Positions 48,914 to 59,370 of a stretch of DNA of 64,000 nucleotides are shown here, piece by piece. The notes under the pieces were generated by a model. The model was not told the origin of the DNA. It ran no database searches and saw only the letters and a program-made list of their open reading frames with translations. The DNA comes from Ganoderma boninense (taxonomy: Eukaryota; Basidiomycota; Agaricomycetes; Polyporales; Polyporaceae): contig CM035313.1 of assembly GCA_002900995.3 (NCBI GenBank), forward strand, positions 868,001 to 932,000, written 5' to 3'. The stretch's first letter is position 1, and every line of letters starts with the position of its first letter. A program made the position numbers and the translations under genes.

Positions 48914-51813
48914 ATGTCCCTCGATGACCACAAACCCCCGCCTCCGACCCTCCTTTCTGATAGTCTGGTGCGACGGCTTGCGGGGCCTTCCACGAACAAA
49001 GCGGGGCAAGTTGAATTCTCTCTGTGTTATTTTGCCATTTTAACCGTACAGATCTAGGCTGGCGAAGGACCAGACCGAGATTAATAAGATCATTGCCCAG
49101 GCCTCTAAAGGCTCCAAGTTCTACGAGGTCAGACTCTTTGTGCAAGGATCATACAATTCTGTTGCCGACGCAATATGCTGCAGAATGAGAAGCGGAAGGA
49201 CAAAGACCTCACGGAACGGATAGAACGCATCATCAAGCATCGCGACGAAGTCACCAAGGGCGTCGACCTCCGTATGTTCATTCCAGGTTCCCGTTTCCCG
49301 CCCCTAGATCAAGGTCGTTAACTGTTGTTCAGAGAAAGTCGAACAGGCCGTGGACAAGCTCGTACGCTTCTGCATACTCTGTTATTTTATTCTGTGGCTC
49401 GCAAGTAATACTGACCATAGATCGCGCAAATGGAAGCCCAAAGAGACCTGTCTCAAGTCGTCGTTCACGTCGATATGGATGCCTTCTTCGCCAACGTTGA
49501 ACTCCTTGATAATCCAGACTTGGCCTCGAAGCCCTTTGGGGCAAGTGTCCCCTATAGACAGCTCTTTCGTGCCTGTCTCTCACACCCCATATATGTTAGG
49601 TTGGGGGTGCAGTGATGTCAACTGCCTCGTACGAAGCTCGCAAGTTTGGTGTCCGGTCAGGCATGCCGAGTAGGCCTTGCATATTTACCACCATTGGGGA
49701 ACATTCTAACGAGGAGGTCAGCTTACATCGCGAAGAAGCTCTGTCCGGATCTCGTTGTGGTCAAAAGCCACTATCAGCGATACAACGAGATGTCGAACAA
49801 GGTCATGACCGTCTGCCGCCGCTACGACCCCAACATGTCCGTCGTTGGGTGCGACGAGGGGTACCTCAAGTAGGGTTGCTCGCACTTTCTGAACGTACGC
49901 CCTGATACGACTCCACAGCCGCTAGCATCACATCCTATTGCGACGAGCACGGAATGACGCCGGACGAGTGCGTCGCGGAAATGAGGCAGAAGATCCACGA
50001 AGAGACTATGTTGACCGCGAGTGCAGGGATCGCACCGAATAGAGTGAGGACGCATTCCAGTTTAGAGACGGCGGGCATGCGTTAACCGTCTGTGAGCAGA
50101 TGCTGGCGAAGGTGAGTCGAGGTCATCAGGTCAACCTGGACAAGATATGAACTGCGGGCACTGTAGATATGCTCGGATAGGGTAAGCCATGTTTCAGAGC
50201 GCTTGCCGTCGACAGGGCAGTAGTTCATGCACCATCGCAGAATAAGCCGAACGGGCAGTTCAAGCTCGACTTTGAGCCGCAGGCGATCAAGGCGTTCATG
50301 CACGACCTCTCCATCCGGAAGGTCCCGGGTGTCGGCCGTGTCAACGAGCGACTTCTCGAGTCCATAGGCATCAAGGTGATTCTCTTTGCACACCCTCTCA
50401 GAGCACCTCAAACTCTGTCTCAAATGTGATTTGTAATAGACTTGCGGCGACATCTACACCCAGAGGGGCGTTCTGTCGCTTATGGACAAGCAGTTCGGAC
50501 TGATGTTCCTCCTCCAATCTTACCTCGGTATTGCATCGAACGTCGTCGAGCCGTGGCAACGGGAGGAGAAGAAGAGCATCGGGTCTGAGAGGCAAGTACC
50601 CTCATAGACTCCGTGTGTTCAGAATTCTCACAGAAGGCGTCGTTGTCGAGCAGGACATTCCACGCGCTTTCAGACACGGAGAAGATCCTTGCGAAGCTCG
50701 AAGAGGTTGCTGGAGAGCTGTCCGCCGATATGACGGACGGCGGGTGGACGGGGAAGACGATCACGCTCAAGTACAAGCTGGATACGTTCCAAGGTACGCC
50801 CCCAGTTCGTGCGCGAACTTCGCGTTTGTGAGGTACTCAACTTGAGGGTAGTGTGTACCCGCGCGAAGTCGCTGGATAAGTGGGTATCGACCAAGAAAGA
50901 GGACCTGTTTGCGGTACGATCTGAGGGCATCATCGTTTTATTTGATCGCTCACAATCGATGACATGTACAGCTAGGAAAAGAACTGCTGAAGCCCGAGCT
51001 TCCGCTCACCCTTCGGCTGATCGGTCTTCGAGTGACCAAGCTCAAGGACTTGAAGGTCGAGGCGGAATCCAAGGCACGAGGGATCAAGCGAGTGAGTTTT
51101 CCGCGATCAGAATCGCGTTTCCCGCCTCTTCGTTGAGCTGAGCTGATGAGCTGATGAGCGTCGTCGGGCAGTTCTTCAACGCAGCACCCTCGAGCCCAAG
51201 CAAGAAGCGCCGAATAGAGCACCCTCAGGCTCAAGCGGACGAGCAGGATGAAGAGGGGCCACAGCTCTCGCAAGACGGGTTCGCGACGTCGATGCCGGGC
51301 TACCAGGAGGACCTCGAGACCGAGGACGTAGCTGAGGATGATGAGCTTGAAGCCGACGGAACTCTCGCACATCGCCTTCCGGGTTCCGCAAGGTCAAAAC
51401 CCGTCTCGTCGCGGCCGCCAAACTCTGCACAAGCCGGCAGCAGCAGAGCGAAATCCTCTTCCACCGCATCGACATCTGCGGCGGCGCAAAAGCCAACGTC
51501 CAAGAGGGAATCCGATCCTTCTCCAGCGCGGCTCCTCGAGTGCCCGATATGCGGCAAGATGCTCGAGACGGACAACCAGGGCCTGAACGAGCACATCGAC
51601 TTCTGCCTGAGCAAGGGCGCGATCAAAGAGGCGCAGGCGTCCTCGCTGAGCTTGAGGCCCAGCGCTGGTCCGGGGTTGGGCCACGGGGTGATCATGTCGG
51701 GGCCCTCGCGGAGGGGCCACAAGCCACCGTCGAGGAAGCAGAGGGATAAAGGCGGCGCGGGGGGGCATGGAGAGGGTTTGTTACGGTTCAGGAAGCTGGA
51801 TGATCCGAGCTGA
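48914..51813 (+). CDS. POLK: DNA polymerase kappa (Y-family, DinB type) with C-terminal UBZ zinc finger
   Basis: Translesion polymerase that copies past damaged bases in the nucleus. Order: kappa-type N-clasp ([17 protein letters not shown]), palm with metal-binding Asp in [30 protein letters not shown], second acidic motif [10 protein letters not shown], thumb helix-hairpin-helix ([17 protein letters not shown]), little finger ([24 protein letters not shown]), then a basic linker and a UBZ4 finger ([20 protein letters not shown]). The CDS has about 17 exons. The APN-R-MLAK-ICSD core is encoded with two micro-exons, 50100-50111 (12 nt) and 50167-50181 (15 nt). The introns after 49005 and 49540 start with GCAAGT and are needed in that form to keep the frame (GC-AG introns). 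Confidence 0.92.
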
Positions 51814-52365
51814 CGAGCATTGTGGCTGGAGTTGGATATGTGGGCTTCTCGGAGGGACTTGGACTAGGCATGGATATGACCGTTGCATTGAGTACTGGTG
51901 AGCTATGTAATTTATTCCTGTTGTGCGTATGTCACCTCTATAACATTGCTATTCTACCTGTCTCGAAGGACAACCTTTCTTCGTGCGCCCTCGACCCTCT
52001 CTGTATCCTCTGTAGTAGCAGTGCCCACTGGGACCCGGAAAAAGGTTTACACTGTCTGCGATCCGGTAGAGTCATAGAGCCGTTTCACTCGCCTCACACT
52101 CAACATCTAGTCGAACATTATAAGACGCAGTTGCTTGATATGGTGACATCATGACTGACCAAGCGTGTAGGCTGTCCGAGTGGACTTGGGAGGACGAAAT
52201 GACTTGGTACGTTGTGACGGTGATGTCACACACGCACAAGCGCGCTGTGAGCGCACTCGATGGGCAGCAACTTGTAAGTTGCAAACTGATCCTTTTCTTC
52301 CCCCGGTCCTTCCTTCTCTCCCTCTCCATCCTTTTGCTTGCCCTCCTCTACCCCACAAACCGACT
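51814..52365. other. intergenic region, no gene recognised
   Basis: About 550 bp between the polymerase stop and the WBP4-like start. It ends in a pyrimidine-rich leader with the start context GACTATGTCC. No other feature was recognised. Confidence 0.45.
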
Positions 52366-53639
52366 ATGTCCGAGTACTGGGTCTCGCACAAAAAGTACCT
52401 CTGCAAGTACTGCAACATCTACATCGCCGACGACGCGCCCTCGCGCAGGCAGCACGAGACCGGCCTCAAGCACAAGGGCAACGTCGAGCGGTTCGTCCGC
52501 GGGCTCTACAAGGCCGGCGAGAAGCGCAAGCAGGACCTCGACGAGGAGAAGCGCGAGATCGCGCGCATTGAGAAGGTGCGTGTCCGCCCGTCCTTGCCGC
52601 ATCCCTGCCTGCATGATGATACGCCACGGCCATCCTCTTCTATGCTCTGTTCCCCTGCTACGACTATTCGCACTCTCCGCTCTCGTTCCTTCTTATCTGG
52701 CCGCATATACTCATAACGCATGTACGCATGCTGACCGGTCCTCCTCCCCCCACCCACAGGCAGCGAACGCCGCGTACGCGCAGGACGTCAGCGCCGGCCG
52801 CTCCGACAGCGCCAGCAGCTCCCGCGCGGGGTCCTCCGCCCCCGCTCCCCCCAGCGACAAGAAGGCTGCGGCGTCTAGTCCCTTCGCGAACTACTCGACC
52901 GCCGAGTCGCTCGGGTACACGGACCCCGACGCGGAGCGCGCGCGCGAGGAGGCGGAGCGGCGCCGCACGCAGGGCGTCGCGGGCGAGTGGGAGCTCGTCG
53001 AGGTCGCGCCGCCCCCGCCTGTCGCTGGGTCGAGCGGGGAGGGTCAACGGGGACAAGGGGAGGGGAGGGAGATGGGGCGAGGGGCGAGGGCGCGGCGGAG
53101 GGAGCGCGGGTGGGGGAGAAGCGGGCTGCGGAGGTGCCGCTGGACGACGAGGACAGCCGGGGGTGGAAGCTACGGCGGAAGGTCGCGCATGTAGGGTTGG
53201 CGACCTGTACGACCCCGGCGCGCTCCCGATCAAGCTCAAGGCGAGGAAGACGGAGGAGGCCGCGCAGGCGGGCGGCGGCGCGGGCGGGACTGGGGCTGGC
53301 TTGTCGTTGGGCGGGAGCAGCGAGAAGCCGAAGTGGTCTGCGCGCGGGTGGAACAAACCGGGGGAGGCCCCGTCGACTTCTGCGGACGCGGACGAGGGAA
53401 GCGGAGAGGCCAGGGAGGAAGATGCGGTGAAGACGGAGGACGAGCTGTTGGGTAAGCTCGTCGATGAATCCATACCAGACGGCGCCCCTGCCCCCGAGGT
53501 CAAGGCGGAGGTCAAGGCGGAAGACGTCAAGGCAGAGCCAATAGAACCTGCCGCGCCTCCTGCGGCAGCGGGTGGAAGTCTGTTCAAGAAGCGGAAAGCA
53601 CCTGTCGGCGGTGGAAGCAGAGGTGGTAGGCGGATATGA
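52366..53639 (+). CDS. WBP4-like protein with U1-type (matrin) zinc finger, probable spliceosome factor
   Basis: Start at 52366 (MSEYWVSHKKYLCKYCNIYI). The first 50 residues form a U1-like C2H2 finger (CKYC..RRQHETGLKHKGNV) that in WBP4/FBP21 proteins binds the spliceosome. Exon 1 ends at 52575 and exon 2 starts at 52760. A conserved C-terminal box reads VGDLYDPGALPIKLKARK and is followed by an acidic Lys-rich tail (KAEVKAEDVKAEP) and a basic end (RGGRRI). Two frame changes are needed. One, near 53035-53110, may be an intron or an indel in G-rich DNA. The other, at GTAGGG 53191-53196, looks like one missing G, since VAHVG must join VGDLYDPG. There is no WW domain. Confidence 0.75.
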
Positions 53640-54182
53640 TGGAGACGTCGTTGGCTTACTTTGCTCTACTAGTGCAGGCTTCTCATATTTATATTTTCCT
53701 CGGCGAGGTATTGTAGACGTCTCTGTTGTGCGTAATGTATTATCACGCTGAACTAGTCACCCAATTTGTTCTCTAAGACATCCCGCGAATGAGGGCTCCA
53801 TCCCCTCGCGCTTACACTTCATTCAGAAGACAGACGTTCCAGGTGTGACATCGCAAGGCATGTGGTCATGAATTGGTAACCAAGAAATCCAATGTCAATG
53901 AACCACAACAGGCATTGGTGGTCAAGCTCATGACAGGGTAGGTGTATGCCTGTTCGTGTGGTATTAGGTAGCCTTGCAAAATATGTACGAGTGGGGAGAT
54001 ACCAAACCGAACTGTACAGTGAAAACAACGATGCGATGGGGGACATTATAAGAGCATAGACAGCCCGTAAAATGAGAGTACATCTAAAGTCCGAGAGTGC
54101 TCCAGCGATGACGGCGACGGCGAGGGTGCGGGGGTGGGCCGGGGACAAGGCCGGATCATACAGTAGCAGCCGCAACGGGGGA
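53640..54182. other. convergent intergenic region
   Basis: About 540 bp between the stops of the WBP4-like gene (plus) and TIM17 (minus), so it holds two 3' UTRs. A minus-strand frame across it lacks any domain and reads on from the TIM17 transcript. Confidence 0.5.
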
Positions 54183-54979
54183 TCACTGTTGGGGCTGCAT
54201 GTTTTCGGGTACTGAGAGGAGTTGTCAGCAAAGTTCTCACATGTCGGCGGAATCGCGGGTTGAGGTAAGAAGGGGAGGCTCACATGGTGGTAGTTGGGGG
54301 CGAGTCCCCTCGTTAAATACCCTCGACACAAGAACACCAACACCCTCGAAGACACTGAGCAAGATACCGCACATCACAGCTGACGTGAGAGCACCCTTGG
54401 GACCGCCTGTGGACGAGTTAGTAAGCAATGTTGGGCGGCATGGCATGGCAGGGCGACGCGTTGGCGCAAGGGGTGGGCGGACGGATGGGAGAGATGAGAG
54501 AGTAGACTGAAAAAGTACGCACTCCGAGCGGCGAGACATCCACCGGTCATGAAACCAGAGATGATGGCATTCCACATGTCCTCCTTTTGTCGCCAGCCCT
54601 TGACAGCACAGTCGAAGGTCGAGAACATGCCACCCCAGACACCGAAGTTGCCACCTGTTACGGGTGCGCGAGCTTTGATGACAGAGAAGGCACCAACCAT
54701 ACGATCACCCTACGTGGCACGGTAAGTCACAGGCAAGGTGTGGGACACGGGTGCGACGCACTCTTGGTGAATTGCGGGCACCCTTGATACCGTGCCAGAT
54801 GGTACCACCGACGGCACCCATGGCAAAGGCGCTACCAAAGTCAGAGAGGATAACCCATGGGCTGGGAGGATCGAAAGGAGTTGCGGGGGGCAGGCAGATA
54901 GTCAGTCTTGCTGGTTGGGACAGGTAGAGGAAGGGGAGGGTGCTTGCCAGGGATCGCGGGTGTGATCGGCGTGGGCCAT
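54183..54979 (-). CDS. TIM17: mitochondrial inner-membrane import translocase subunit Tim17
   Basis: Core subunit of the TIM23 complex, which moves presequence proteins into the matrix or inner membrane. Five exons: 54979-54948, 54861-54762, 54709-54523, 54406-54284 and 54211-54183, in total 471 nt or 156 residues, the usual Tim17 size. Hallmarks: [89 protein letters not shown] and a fourth helix [13 protein letters not shown]. The first intron begins GCAAGC (GC-AG), and no GT donor keeps the invariant RDPCPW motif. The start is divergent from the zf-4CXXC gene. Confidence 0.93.
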
Positions 54980-55260
54980 GTCTAGTCGTCGTCGGCGTCG
55001 TGTACAAGGAGGGGCAGGGCAGAACTCGTCACAGCTGCAGTCCAGGAATCGTCCCTCGAGTCTCCAAGCACCGTCACCGTCCTCTCGGCGTCTGCCCGGA
55101 ACCTGAAGACGCTCGAAACTTTTGCTTCAGGGCAGGCTGGTCACGTGTGGACGCGTTGCATGTGATGGGTTGACGCGACTGTGGCAGTCGCGACGTTTGT
55201 TGATTGTGCTTCGGTTTCTGTCCAGCTTCTCTCTCTCAACCACCACCAGCCCATCCTGCC
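54980..55260. promoter_or_regulatory. shared divergent promoter region TIM17 / zf-4CXXC gene
   Basis: Only 281 bp separate the two start codons, so the promoters overlap or are shared. The right half is pyrimidine-rich toward the plus-strand start. No TATA box is obvious. Confidence 0.5.
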
Positions 55261-58244
55261 ATGGACGCCCCTACCTCTACGCTCAGACGCAGGTCTCAGG
55301 TGTTCGTGGAGATCCCGCCGTCACCACTGCACTCGGCCAGATCTGCGATGGGCAATCGCGCTGGCCTCCCGGTTAGCACGCCCTTCAAGGCGGCCGCGAC
55401 AAACGTGGACAATCCCCCTTCTCCCTCCATCTCCTCTGCCTCATTGAAACGGAAGTCCCCCGACGCGTCGAAAGATATGCCTAAATCACACGACGATCCA
55501 CAACCACCCAAAGCAAAGAAGACGAAGGCCGAGAACCCTTCCACGAAAGACGCTCCAATCAAGAAGACCCCGAAGACCACAGACGCGTCTGACGAACCTG
55601 CCACACCCAAGTCGAAACCGAGCGATGGGTCCCTCCGGTGCCACCAGTGTGCGAGACTCGTCGATCCTTCTGGTAAGAGCGACGACTCATACGTCAGAAC
55701 TCGTCGCAGGGCGACGGCAGACTGATCATGCATACAGGCCTTGCACAGTGTACCTTCATCCAGCCAAAGGGCAAGCGCTGCATGCTAAGGTACTGCAAGG
55801 CCTGCCTCAGGAACAGGTACCAGCAGGATATAGCTGAAGTCAAGAGCCAATCCCGCGAAGCATGTCCCGACGAGGTGCAGGCGAAGCACGTAACCGGCAC
55901 CGAATACATTTTCCAGTGAGCTAGTTGTCATCCGTATTTTGATCTGCGTTCCCATTAGGTATTGCAGGTGCCCTCGTTGCCACAATGAGTGCAACTGCAG
56001 GTATTGTCAGAAGTTAAAGGGTCTTCCTGCAACAGGGTGCGCACATGATGTTCTCCACTGCCTATGTTCGCTGCATTAAGATGGACACATGCACAGGGAC
56101 TTCAACCTCCTCGCTCGCAAACAAGCCACGAGTGGTGCCGCCGTGTTGAACGTATGCGGATCTGTGTATGCCCATCTTGCTATCATTGATCATCGCTTGC
56201 AGGCCTCGGGTGAGGCTGGTCCTTCTACCCCTACAATATGGCCTGCTGTTCCAAAGAAGACCGGTGTGCCCCACAACAAAGCCAAGGATACCAAGGCCCA
56301 GGGCAAGCAGTTGAACGGAGCGAAGACTAAGGCTGCGGCTAAGCCTAAAGCTGGGCCGTTTCGATTGAAGCCTCATGTTCTCATCCCTCCATCTCCTTAC
56401 AAGACGGGCTCATCGGTTGCGAAGAAGCCACAGGTGGTGAAGAAGCCGACACCTCCGCCAAAGCCCCTTCCTAAACCTCTCTGGTCTCTCATTTCGACCC
56501 CTCTGACATTCGACGGCGCTGTCGAGCGCATGCACATCCGCGAGTTCCTCCTCCGCTTCGCCCACCTGACAGATATCGCCCGGTCGCATCTCGAGGAGCT
56601 CGAGGAGCTCGCGGCATCGGACGCGTACTTGGAAGCCGCGGAGAACGATGAGGAATCCGACGCACCTCAGCTCGTTGGGTGGGTCAGCGAGACTGCACTC
56701 AGAGCCATCCTCATCGGCGTCCTTACCCTCCTGTTCAACGATGCCTCGGACTCCGAAGCCGATGAAGCAGACCATCACGTAGATGAGAGCGCAGGCGACG
56801 CTGCCGCGCTCGCGACAGCAGTCCAGCAGGTCAAGAGCAGCGGCTCCCACCTGTCGAAGATGTGGACCGCCCTCGAGACTCTGCGCTCGTCCTCATCTAT
56901 CACGTTCCCCGACGCGCTCCCTCCCCCAGAAACCACGATCCAGCGCAGCGCCCGCATATCGCGCCTCGCGCCCACGGACACCGCCACCGTCATCTCCACC
57001 TCGCAGCTCGTCCCCGTCGTCGCCGCGCTCGTCGAGGCCGCGCTCCGCACGCACGCCGTGCAGGAGGACTTCGAGCGCGCCGCGGCGCAGGAGCGCGACC
57101 TCGCGCGCGCGGCGCGGGAGCTCGCGGCGGCGGAGAACGCGCGGCACAAGGCGCACAAGGACGCGATCCTCGGCAAGGACAAGCGCCCCGGCATGCGCGC
57201 GGAGCAGCGCGCGGAGCGCGAGGCGCACGAGGCGGCGCTCGCGGGCGTGGAGTGCGCGCACCGGCTGGCGGCGGCGGAGTGCGTGCCGCGCTTCGGGCCG
57301 CTCGGGCGCGATGGCGAGGGCAGGGTGTACTTTGCTGGGACGCCGGGGATGGTGGAGCGCGAGGCGGCGGTGGAGCTGTTGGAGGGCGGGAAGGGAGGGT
57401 GAGGTTTGGGAGGAGGAAAGGCGTGGTGGAGGGGCGGGAGAGGGAGAGGATGCGCTATTGGTCGTGGTTCGTTGCGGTGTGGGGGAAGAGGCCTGAGGGT
57501 GCGCTCGTCGCGAAGTCCAAAGATGTGGATGCAGTCACGGAGAAGGAGGAGGAGGAGAAGGAGAAGGAGGGAGGGTCTGCGGAGACGGTGGCAAAGGAAG
57601 AAGAGAAGAAGGCAGACGGAGAAAATCCTGGGCACGAGGAGGATACCGAGCAATGGTGGGGGTTCTGGGAGCCTGAAGAAGTCGCTAAGCTCGCGGAGTG
57701 GCTGGCAATGCGTCACGGCATCAACCTCGAGAAGAAGCGTGCGCCAAAGGGCTCGGAAGAAACTGCCGTCCTCGGCGTCGCGGAGGGGCAGAACGGCGAC
57801 AACCCACCCAAAACCCGAGGTCGGCCGTCGAACGCGAGCTCCGCCGCGAGCTCTGCGCGCGCGTCGTTCATTGTTATCTCCGACTCCGAGGATGACTCCG
57901 AAGACGAACGAGAGCAGGACCGCGACCGCGACGAGCGCAACGAGGACGTAGATGACGATGGGGATGTCATGATGCGCGTCGACGCGCATGGTGAGCCTGT
58001 CCCGACGAAGCGCGACCTGCGCAAGCTCGCGCGAGGCTTGAAGGAGTACTCGGAGATGCTGGCGTGGCGGATCAAGCGGGCGTCGAAGGATGATAAAGGG
58101 AAGGATACCGAGAAGAATGCCGATACTCAAGCTGAAGAGAAAGACAACGACAACAGGAAAGGGAAGGGAAAGGGGAAGGCGGTGGAGACTCGGAGCCCAC
58201 CTGCGGAGGGAATCGCGCCAGCCACGTTCTACGGCAAGAAGTAA
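55261..58244 (+). CDS. zf-4CXXC_R1 zinc-finger nuclear protein with DDT/WHIM-like region
   Basis: Start at 55261 (MDAPTSTLRRRSQVFVE). Exons 55261-55672, 55738-55915 and 55968-56036 encode a disordered basic N-terminus and then the zf-4CXXC_R1 domain: LRCHQCARLVDPS, AQCTF, RCMLRYCKACLRNRY and CPRCHNECNCRYCQK. This domain is known from the MAOA repressor R1/CDCA7 group of nuclear DNA-associated proteins. Next come a Pro/Lys linker, a DDT-like helical part (MHIREFLLRFAHL, VGWVSETALRAILIGVL) and an Ala/Arg-rich coiled coil. The Glu-rich C-terminus reads YWSWFVAVWGKRPEG, WWGFWEPEEVAKLAEWL and ASFIVISDSEDDSEDE, then runs to the stop at 58244. The join near 57391-57434 (GTGAGG..GAG) restores the frame and is inferred. 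Gene function is unknown; chromatin binding is likely. Confidence 0.8.
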
Positions 58245-58482
58245 CGCTGTTCGGAGTCGGACTCCACATCTCTTGCTCGCCTAGGACCAATTCTTGATAG
58301 TTTTGATATACCATTCGCTCCTAATGTCATACTAGTAAATGCTGCGAGTAGACATCCGTCGCTCCTTTAGATTGACCATTCTTGTAGAGGCTACGCCTCA
58401 TAGTACAGTACATAGAGCTTGTTCGCTGCACCGACGACATTGACATTGCCCGAGAATGGCAAAGACATGCTACGATTGAGGG

Positions 58483-59108
58483 TCATACTTTACATTGCCG
58501 TGCGATCATGGATGCAAGCTCGTCGACGTCCACAGGCCGCTCCACGCACCTCGACAGGCGCATTGCCAGCAACGTCGCTAAAACATGTTTACACTAGAGC
58601 CACCCGTACCCTCGTCAGCAAATATTCGCACGAGATAGGGATAGGTTGGTGGCTGACGCACCATGATCTGCGTCTCGGATAACAACACGGAGTAGGCGTA
58701 GGCGGGGCATGTGCAGTACGCCGTCGTCGCCGTTGCGGAGGATAACCCGGGGAACACGGCGTATGTGGCTGTCGACCCGAGGACTTCGTACTGCGGGCGA
58801 CCCCATGGAGTCTTGTACAAGATCACTGGATACGGTAATGTAATAAATACCTTGAGTACGGTGGATACGGATGAAGGTAGAAATAGGAATGGAGCTTACC
58901 GCTGTCTCTGTCGATCAAGTCGAGCGCACCGAGGAGCAGGTTCTCGGGGAAGAAGAATCGGAGTCTCTCCAGCGACTCGTCTACTTGAAGGGCGTCAGTT
59001 CGGATTTCAAGGCAAAGTACAGGGAAGGATCGTCGCCGGCTTACGGGTGTCGGGAGTGAGGTTTCTCAGTACATGACCCAGAAGCGCTGTGAGTTCCGAG
59101 GGCGCCAT
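58483..59108 (-). CDS. SWS1: SWS1/ZSWIM7 homologue, SWIM zinc-finger subunit of the Shu complex
   Basis: Short four-exon gene: 59108-59045, 58983-58900, 58825-58662 and 58593-58483, in total 423 nt or 140 residues, the same length as human ZSWIM7. The sequence fits the family: MAPSELTALLGHVLRN, LLGALDLIDRDSV, GRPQYEVLGSTATYAVFPG, then the SWIM finger YCTCPAYAYSVL..QIMCKHVLATLLAMRLS (Cys-x-Cys..Cys-x-His). The Cys-x-His half lies in the last exon, so the finger appears only after splicing. SWS1 proteins pair with a RecA-like partner and promote Rad51 assembly in homologous recombination. The gene is divergent from TRM11. Confidence 0.88.
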
Positions 59109-59370
59109 CAGAGTGCTTGAGATTATGTGGGCCACAACTTCACCTACTACCTAGGTAAATGCAAAGTCAGATGGTCATTGATGCGATGTTTTATGAGATG
59201 CTCACCCCGCCGGCATGGCCGTTGGACTCAAAGCCACTCCGCGCGCCTACTAAGGTTCACCCACGGAGGTATGCACAGCCACCCGATGTCGGTAAAACGA
59301 GGCGTTCAGGTTGGGTGGTTGAGGTTTGTCGTCTGACCATCATAACGCCGATTGCACTCCTCAGGGTACG
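59109..59370. promoter_or_regulatory. shared divergent promoter region SWS1 / TRM11
   Basis: 262 bp separate the two start codons on opposite strands. No specific motif was identified. Confidence 0.5.

Noticed and set aside
52664..53587. 307-codon minus-strand frame opposite the WBP4-like gene
   Set aside because: Pro/Ser-rich mirror of an Ala/Gly-rich coding region, with no recognisable domain.
56775..58130. 451-codon minus-strand frame opposite the zf-4CXXC gene
   Set aside because: Antisense shadow of Glu/Lys- and Ala/Arg-rich coding sequence with no domain.
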